A DNA stretch of 64,000 bases from positions 75,721,672-75,785,671 of the forward strand of contig CM055095.1 of NCBI GenBank assembly GCA_029204225.1, written 5' to 3'. The DNA is from Diphasiastrum complanatum (Eukaryota; Streptophyta; Lycopodiopsida; Lycopodiales; Lycopodiaceae). The notes below the pieces were generated by a model. It was given only the letters and a program-made list of their open reading frames with translations. It searched no databases and was not told the origin of the DNA. Position numbers and translations under genes: made by a program. Within the stretch, counting starts at the first letter, position 1, and the number at the start of each line of letters is the position of its first letter. Below are positions 57,691-64,000 of the stretch, piece by piece.

Positions 57691-58471
57691 GGCGTCCCGG
57701 GATACGACCCTCAGCTATGTGCCAACTTAAAAATTTGGAAGCGGCCTTACAACTGGCGCTTTTACCGAACACTAAAACCCATAAGGTAATCAGAGTCAAT
57801 TTGAGAAAAATCCCACTTTATTGATAAATCTGAGAAGGTTACATTTCAAGTGTGTGACCGACCCTAGTCTCCGGGGCCCTAGCATGCCAAGGCGAGAGCC
57901 ATGACAACATTCCAGCAAGGGAGGCTAAGACTTGGTTGGAGCTCGCCCTGAGTCGCAACCCGCACTCCCCTATAGTATTGGTGTGATTCAGCACCCTCCC
58001 TCATACCAAGCACTTTACCCAAGCTGGTAAAGCACGTTTTTCTCTCTCTAGAATTTTCTCTTTCTAGAAAGTCATTTTCTCTCTCTAGATTTTATTGATC
58101 CCTAGGCTTCCTTTAATCATGCTTAGATCGTGTGAGGTGATTGCACATCGATCTGAGCTCTCTGGACTCCACTAGAACCGATCAAAGATTTTCAGCCATA
58201 AGAACTTGGCGCCGGCTGGATTCTGGTCACAGTGGCGCCAGGAGCGGCGTCGGCGCCGTTGGCTCCGGGAGCAGCAGGGGCACTGCTGGCGTCGGGGACA
58301 TAGCTGGCGCCGGAAGTAAAGCTTGTAAAGGTAGCTTTACAACATCCACCCCACCTTTATAAAATCTGATGTTCTCATTAGATGTGAGATTAAAGTAAAG
58401 GTTTCTCCCAATTAAAACAACTATACATTTAAGCTATTTGGCACAATACTCAATTTACTGGCCACTTTTTA
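57691..58471. other. LTR- or leader-like DNA with GGCGCC cluster
   Basis: TTTATTGATAAATCTGAG-GTTACATTTCAAGTGTG at 57820-57855 resembles a LINE/LTR 3' end (AATAAAG in minus sense). CTCTCTCTAGA repeats at 58042-58090 resemble the gypsy leader at 4350. 58205-58320 is GC-rich with CTGGCGCCGG-like units. No gene recognised. Confidence 0.35.
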
Positions 58472-59785
58472 TTAACATTGAAGCTGGCACACCACAAGTC
58501 GGAGGCTCAACTCTTTGTACTGAAAGATTACATAACTTGAAAATATATCTTGGTCTGGGAAAAGCGTAGATTTGATATCGCTTTCGTAAAACCCAAAAAC
58601 CTTATTAACTGGTGACAGAGGCCTTTTGGTAGAAATCTCTTGCCAATATCCTTGAAGAGTACTCCACCAATATGCCACTATGACCATGTGCTTCCTCCAT
58701 GCTTGATGATGGCCTTTGATTTGAAGCTCCACTTGCATGATGGCTGCACCATAAATAGAGAAATTCGAGGCTTCCAAGCCTTATAAGGATCATAGAGATC
58801 AAGATCATAAGATGTGAAAAAATGATGATCATCAAGATTATGCTTTCTAGCTTGACTAGTCCACATACAATGAACTATATCCATGATGGATCTAATCTTG
58901 ATATCAAATAAAATCCTGATCTTCTTGAGACTAACTACTTGCTCAAGAATGTAAGCGTTCTCTTTGGATGCTTCACTTAATCTCAAGAGAAGTTTACAAT
59001 TTGCCTCAAAACATGTGAAAACATGATTTTTCAAATTTTAGGCAACAAGCTCAATCTTGCTCTTACTAAATCTAAGAGCATACTTTTGATGATACAATAT
59101 CTTGCCTCTAAAATGTTTTGGAAACATATCCAAGCCATCAATGACAAGAAATATGTCCATACAATAGGCATCATCCAAAACTAGAATTGCCTTACATGAA
59201 TTTTAATATGTAGAAATCTCAATAAAGCAAGATAGTACATCAAGTAATGAAAGAGAAGCATAAGTGAGAATGTTAAAGTGGATACCAACTGAACTTTGCC
59301 TCTCTTTACCATAAAAGATGAGCCATAAAGACTTGGCCATCAATCTTGAAGATTCCCTTGAAATCATATGTTGAGAAGGCCCCTTCACGTCTTGATAATC
59401 TTCAATAGATATGATTTGAGATGCATCTTGGGATGCCTTGAACTTGGCCCCTTCCAAGGTTGAATGTAGATCTTCACAAAATATGACTTCTTTAATCTCA
59501 ATCACTTTTAAAAATAGAGAGCATAATGGCTTTATAGGCCTCCTTGGTGGATAAGCATCCAACCATTTTTCATGAGCTTGGATCATCCATCCTCCTTGTT
59601 TCCAAGGGAATATGTGCAAAGCGAGAACCTTCAAAGACACTAAGGCAATCAACCTTAGGCTTCAATAATAATACTTCATATGGTATATTTCCTCCAAGAG
59701 CTCCACCACTCCTCAAAGCTTTGATCTTCAATGAGAATTCCATCTCAACATATGCTTTGAATAATAGGAAATAATCATGCACCAT
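58472..59785 (-). pseudogene. Unrecognised degenerate protein-coding region U2
   Basis: About 430 codons can be followed on the minus strand with two stops (near 59200 and 59040) and two frameshifts (near 59600 and 58720). Segments: SGGALGGNIPYEVLLLKPK, QGGWMIQAHEKWLDAYPPRR, EVIFCEDLHSTLEGAKFKAS, ESSRLMAKSLWLIFYGKERQ, VIDGLDMFPKHFRGKILYHQ, LSEASKENAYILEQVVSLKK, WKPRISLFMVQPSCKWSFKS and RFLPKGLCHQLIRFLGFYES. Composition is rich in hydrophobic and basic residues with normal complexity, as in a real protein. No family recognised. It follows a copia RNase H fragment directly, so it could be a 3' ORF, a captured exon or a separate insertion. Confidence 0.45.
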
Positions 59786-59789
59786 AAAT

Positions 59790-60020
59790 CTTGAAGAAAG
59801 AAGAAATGTGCATCTTGTAAGATTTAATACCTATATGCATCGTTTTTTTATGAAATATAGGATCTTTCGTATAGATTGCTAAAGTGTTATCCATTAACAA
59901 GACATAAGGTTCAAAATTAGATTCATCAAATCCTTCCAATATCTGTTTGATCCAGATCTACTCTTTTGCCATCTTGGCTACTGCTACATTTTCGGCTTCA
60001 CAGGAAGATTGAGTTACTGC
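59790..60020 (-). pseudogene. Copia RNase H C-terminal fragment
   Basis: QTAVTQSSCEAENVAVAKMA, then LLMDNTLAIYTKDPIFHKKT and HIGIKSYKMHI match the copia RNase H end. One stop. It abuts the LTR at 60028, so that LTR's element may have been inserted in it. Confidence 0.75.
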
Positions 60021-60027
60021 TGTTTGT

Positions 60028-60650
60028 TGTAAGAAAAATAACAATTATTCTTCCACAGAGAACACGATGCAAGTTCGATTAAGTCATACCAATATTAGTG
60101 TCTTCAATCACAATTTTATCTAATCTATGTACTAATAGAACAATATTTATTCTGACTGAATATGGCAAAAACTATATGCGGAAGTATGAGACAACTCAAG
60201 AGCATTTAGACAATAAAAAACTATTGACCAAAAACGAATTTTTTTATAACTCTAAATCTGATTCATCAATATACATCTCTTGTTGTCTTATCTCGTTGTT
60301 GTGTCTCTGATTGAGTTTCATATGTATTTATGTTGCTACAAGACTGCTTTTGGCCTCTTATTTACAAGTCTTTTGGCCTTTTAATATTGTAACAATAGAA
60401 ATCTAACCGTTTATGATGGTTGATATTCAAACAGGCGCTCTGTTTCCAGGCTCGAACGAATATTTCGCGACAGTTTGTCTCTTCGTTTCAGCTTCGTGTT
60501 TCGCAGATTGTTCGCGACACTTGACTCTTCGCGACATTTTCGTCATTCACGAATTGTTCACGACAGGTGACAATTGTTGAGCTTGAAGAAGGCAACTAGA
60601 ATATTTTGCACAATGTTTGAGATAGTTTCGCGATAGGTGAGCTTGAAGAA
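60028..60650 (-). repeat. Copia B LTR, left copy (start truncated)
   Basis: Ends TATTTTTCTTACA in minus sense at 60028; aligns with 62717-63380 throughout. At 60650 it passes straight into integrase coding sequence, so the U3 start is deleted. Contains repeated TTCGCGACA-type motifs. Confidence 0.88.
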
Positions 60651-62601
60651 AAGTCCGCATGAGCCATCATACACCTTGCAGTTTCCATCAGTGTACAATT
60701 ACTTCGTTCAGCTATTCCATTGTGCTGAGGTGTGTAAGATGCAATCTTTGTGTGCATAATACCTCGATCAGTACAGTAAGCTTTGAATTTATTGGAAATG
60801 TACTCACCTCCACGATTTGTGCGAATTTGCTTCAGCTTATTGTTTGTCTGCTTCCAGTCCAATTCGTATACTCAACTAATTTCTCAAAAGCTTTAGATTT
60901 GGTACGAATAAATTATACTACAATGACATTGCTGAAGTCATCAATAAACGTAATGAAGTACTTTGCATCACTCAACAACAATACTCCGAATGGTCCACAA
61001 ATATCTGAATGCACAATTTCAAGTACCTTAGTTGCTTTATAAACATTTTAACTAAAAGGTCTTCTAGTCATCTTGCCTTTAAGACAGGATTCGCAAGTAG
61101 TTTGAATATCTCTACTTTTGATTTTGACTCCTTGAATTCTCTGACTTTTGTTGGCTTGGTACAAGGCTTCCATGTTCATATGACATAGCCTTTTGTGCCA
61201 CAGTACATTAGTTGATTCCTAAGTTTGATTGACTTGTTCGATTCTTGTTCGAATGTTTAGGTGATACAAATTTCCTTCTCTGTTGCCTTTAGCAACCAGG
61301 TTATCAGAATCGTTCTTGAACAATTTACAAGAGTTCTTTGTGAAAGTTACTGACATGCCTGTATCGACTATCTTTGCTACTGATAGAAGATCTTTGTCAA
61401 GAGTAGGGACATAGAGAACTTCCTCAAGTTTCTTGTCTCCCTGATTCGTGTCTAGCCATAATACACCAGTTCCATCAACCACGTGTTTAGAACTGTTTCC
61501 AAGTATAATAAATCTCGAATCGTTTGTCTTCTTGTACTCAGACAAAATTTGTTTTGAGGAAACAAAATGTGAGGTGGATCCCAAATCAAGTAGTACTTCT
61601 CAAATTAAATTAAATGAACAACATAGATCAGTACTAACATAAGCTGCTGAATTTCTTATTGCCCTGTCTTCTATTGCTATAGCGCATTCAACTTTGTCTT
61701 CGATAGTTTGAATCTAAAGGTTCACTTCGATTCTATACCTTTTTAATTCTGGGATTCTGATAACAGTCTATTATTGCATGACCTCGTTTATGACAATGAA
61801 TGCATTAAATATTTAGATTTAGCCAACACTTTTCTTCTGTGTGACCTCTGCATCTGTTGCAAATATTCTTATCACCAGAATTTTTTTGTTGTTTTCCAGA
61901 TTGTTCATTAGTCTTAGATTCATTCTTCTTAGACGACTCCCTCTTAAACTTAGACTTCTTAGAAGATTAATTCTTCTGAGTAAATAGAGCATTTTATGAA
62001 TCACCATTGTCGTCATAGCGTTCACGAGCTTCTACTTCCTCCTTCACTCCATCTATTGACTTTTGAAGTGTCATTGTCGCATCTTTCGCTAATAAGATTC
62101 GAGTTGTGTGAAATGACCTAGGTAGGGCACGAAGAAAATAACTAAGTTGTATTTTCTTAGAAATTGTATTTTCTGCACCAAAATTTTGCAAGGAAATAAA
62201 TAGATGTTTTATCTTTTGCACGAATGTCTTCAGGTCTTTGCCATCCCATTGTAGGTAAGTTAATTGACCTTCCAAAAATATGACATGATTACAAGATCGA
62301 GTCTCATTCTTGGTTTGCAATTCCTCTCATAAATCCTTTGTGTTTGAAATTGATGTAAGATCTATTATATTGTCATGCACCAAAGACACAATAATTGCTA
62401 AAGGTTTGTCATTTTTAAACTCCATTTTCGAAGTTTTTTGCCAGGAGTAGCTTTTGGCTTTTTCTCAATTGGTTCTATCCATTGCCATAGACCTTCGCCC
62501 TTCAACGAGAGTGAAGTCTTTAATTTCCAAATCAAGTAGTTTGAACCTTCTGGGTCCAAGATAGTAGTGATCTTAGCTTGAATATTGGTGATCGACGACA
62601 T
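60651..62601 (-). pseudogene. Copia B gag, protease and half of integrase; RT-RNase H deleted
   Basis: Gag from 62601: MSSITNIQAKITTILDPEGS, WKLKTSLSLKGEGLWQW, then knuckles CNRCRGHTEEKCW and CIHCHKRGHAIIDC near 61860-61790 (frames broken). Protease active site LDLGSTSHFVSS at 61590 (family D-S-G; here Leu in place of Ser). LWHKRLCHMNMEALYQANKS and CESCLKGKMTRRPF are the pre-integrase part. The integrase retains HSDICGPFG, TFIDDFSN, QIRTNRGGEYISNKF and HNGIAERSNCTLMETARCM, then stops at MAHADFSS (60660), where LTR sequence begins. Confidence 0.88.
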
Positions 62602-62704
62602 CTTCTAATTCTGAATAAGGTCCAAATAGCAGCTTACTGATGGATGTATGAAAAATGTTAAGAGAGATACAAAGATACCACTGTATCAACTTTAATTCCG
62701 TATA

Positions 62705-62716
62705 CTCTGATAGCAT
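62705..62716 (-). promoter_or_regulatory. Primer binding site, degenerate Met type (copia B)
   Basis: ATGCTATCAGAG in minus sense, one mismatch to TGGTATCAGAG, directly after the LTR end. Confidence 0.65.
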
Positions 62717-63535
62717 TGTAAGAAAAATAGCAATTATTCTTCCATAGAGAGCACGTTGCGAGTTCGAATAAATCAAACCAATATCAGTGTCTTCAATTGC
62801 AATTTTATCTGATCTACGTACTAATAGAACAATATTTATTCTGACTGAATATGCGTGCAGAACTTATATGCGAAAGTAAGATACTATATGCGGAAGTATG
62901 AGACAACTCAAGACCATTTAGACAATAAGAAACTCTTGATCAAAAATGAAATTTTTTATAACTCCGAATCTGATTCATCAATATACATCTCTTGATGTCT
63001 TATCTCGCTATCGTGTCTCTGATTGAGTTAGTTTCATATGTATTTATTTTGGTACAGGACAGCTCTTTTGGTCTTTTATTTACAGGTCTTTTGGCCTTTT
63101 CATACTATAATAGTAGAAATCTAACCATTTACGACGGTTGATATTCAAACAGACGTTTTATTTTCAGGCTTGAATAAATTTTGTTCGCAAATGTTTCGTG
63201 ACAGTCTATCTTTTCGTTTCAGTTTCGTGTTTTGCGAATTGTTCACGACACTTGACTCTTCGCGACATTTTCGTCATTCACGAATTGTTCGTGACAGATG
63301 ACAATTCTTGAGTTTGAAGAAGAAAACTAGAATATTTTGCGAACTGTTCGAGATAGTTTCGCGACAAGTAAGCTTGAAGAACAGTCCAGAAGATTTCCGA
63401 ATTGTTCACGATAATTTTGCGACATTTGAGACTTTGAACAAGAAACAAAAAAAATTTCGCGACAAGATCCTGTTCGCGAATATTTCGAGCTTCAACAAGA
63501 AAGCCATGAGCTTCCACAAAATTCCATGGCTGTAT
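62717..63535 (-). repeat. Copia B LTR, right copy
   Basis: Same end and body as the left copy but extends about 150 bases further. Shows at least eight TCGCGA/TTGCGA/TCGTGA-type motifs between 63180 and 63490. Its outer border passes into the coding sequence of the next copy at about 63535. Confidence 0.85.
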
Positions 63536-64000
63536 TAAAAACATCCTGACCATCCTTTCTGGTGATTTTCGTTGTTTGTTTGACCTTCTCACAGGTGGTT
63601 TCAAGTTTGATTCTGCAGGTTTCGAGTTTGATTCTGATTTAAGCTTTTTTGCTGGAATTCAAACTGGCGATTCGAGTCTGTCAGGTAGTCGATCTTGACC
63701 TCCCTCTGGATTTGGTAACTCTCTTTCATCTTCTGCTTGTTTTTCTTCTGTTGTCGTTGGTAGCTCATAATAATTTTTGAAAATTTCATAGCCGACTAGA
63801 TCACTGTCTACTATGTATTTCATCTCATCAAATTTAACATCTAGAACAACTTTTATTTTGTCAGTTTCTGGTACATAAACACGATAGTACGATGAATGTA
63901 ACTCGAATCCCACCAAAAAAATTTGTTCTATCTTTTCATCGAGTTTCTTTCTCAACTTGTTTGGTATGTGCATATATACTGCGCATCCAAATGCTTGAAC
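63536..64000 (-). pseudogene. Copia B next copy: integrase C-terminal end, runs off the window
   Basis: From the window edge: HIPNKLRKKLDEKIEQIFLV, SSYYRVYVPETDKIKVVLDV, YEIFKNYYELPTTTEEK and a linker (KPPVRRSNKQRKSPERMV) that normally precedes the RT. After about 63540 the sequence is LTR; RT and RNase H are absent here too. Confidence 0.82.

Noticed and set aside
58200-58330. GGCGCC-rich stretch as a CpG island promoter
   Set aside because: Only about 120 bp, built of short GGCGCC-type units, with no gene start beside it.

Overview
This window is nuclear DNA from a land plant with a large, repeat-rich genome. The evidence is several lineages of plant Ty1/copia and Ty3/gypsy LTR retrotransposons (including a chromodomain chromovirus and Tat/Athila-like elements), LINE-type non-LTR elements, a MITE, a tRNA-derived SINE, long (GA)n and (TG)n arrays, and one exon of a plant EG45/expansin-like gene with plant-type introns. 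There are no operons, rRNA genes or CRISPR arrays. The species cannot be fixed from sequence alone; a fern, lycophyte, bryophyte or gymnosperm seems more likely to me than a compact angiosperm genome, but that is an impression.

Layout. 0-5 kb: 3' half of a copia pol, an unrecognised protein remnant (family U1) ending beside an LTR, a second LTR with a TATA box, and a minus-strand gypsy LTR with a Met-type primer binding site. 5-10.2 kb: host gene remnants (a WD-repeat-like gene on minus, an EG45-like exon on plus), a palindrome-rich block and a copia RNase H fragment. 10.8-12 kb: LINE 3' end with hairpin and microsatellite tails. 12-14.8 kb: AT-rich DNA with a ~180-bp tandem repeat. 14.8-18.9 kb: decayed chromovirus with 3' LTR. 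19-21.5 kb: minus-strand LINE with N-terminal zinc finger, RT and C-terminal nuclease-like region. 22.8-28.3 kb: MITE, SINE, LTR fragments, CACTA-like duplications and a Tat/Athila-like LTR with PBS. 28.3-31 kb: patchwork of retroelement pieces. 31-36.5 kb: nearly full-length minus-strand Tat-like gypsy element. 36.8-42.9 kb: the most complete element, a copia with both LTRs and a target-site duplication, inserted in the tail of a LINE. 43-47 kb: LINE 3' ends and a scrambled gypsy. 47.4-48.2 kb: probable solo LTR. 48.3-57.3 kb: two copies of one copia family, one carrying an internal inversion, with a second U1 copy between them. 58.5-59.8 kb: an unrecognised degenerate reading frame (U2). 60-64 kb: a tandem array of another copia family.

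Almost every coding region carries stops, frameshifts or deletions. The most novel points are the U1 family (two independent copies), the LINE family whose 3' ends are a TGCCTTTTGGCA hairpin followed by AATAAAG and (CT)n, the ~845-bp inversion in a copia 5' region, and repeated loss of the RT-RNase H half of pol in three copia copies. All alignments are by eye; no search was run.
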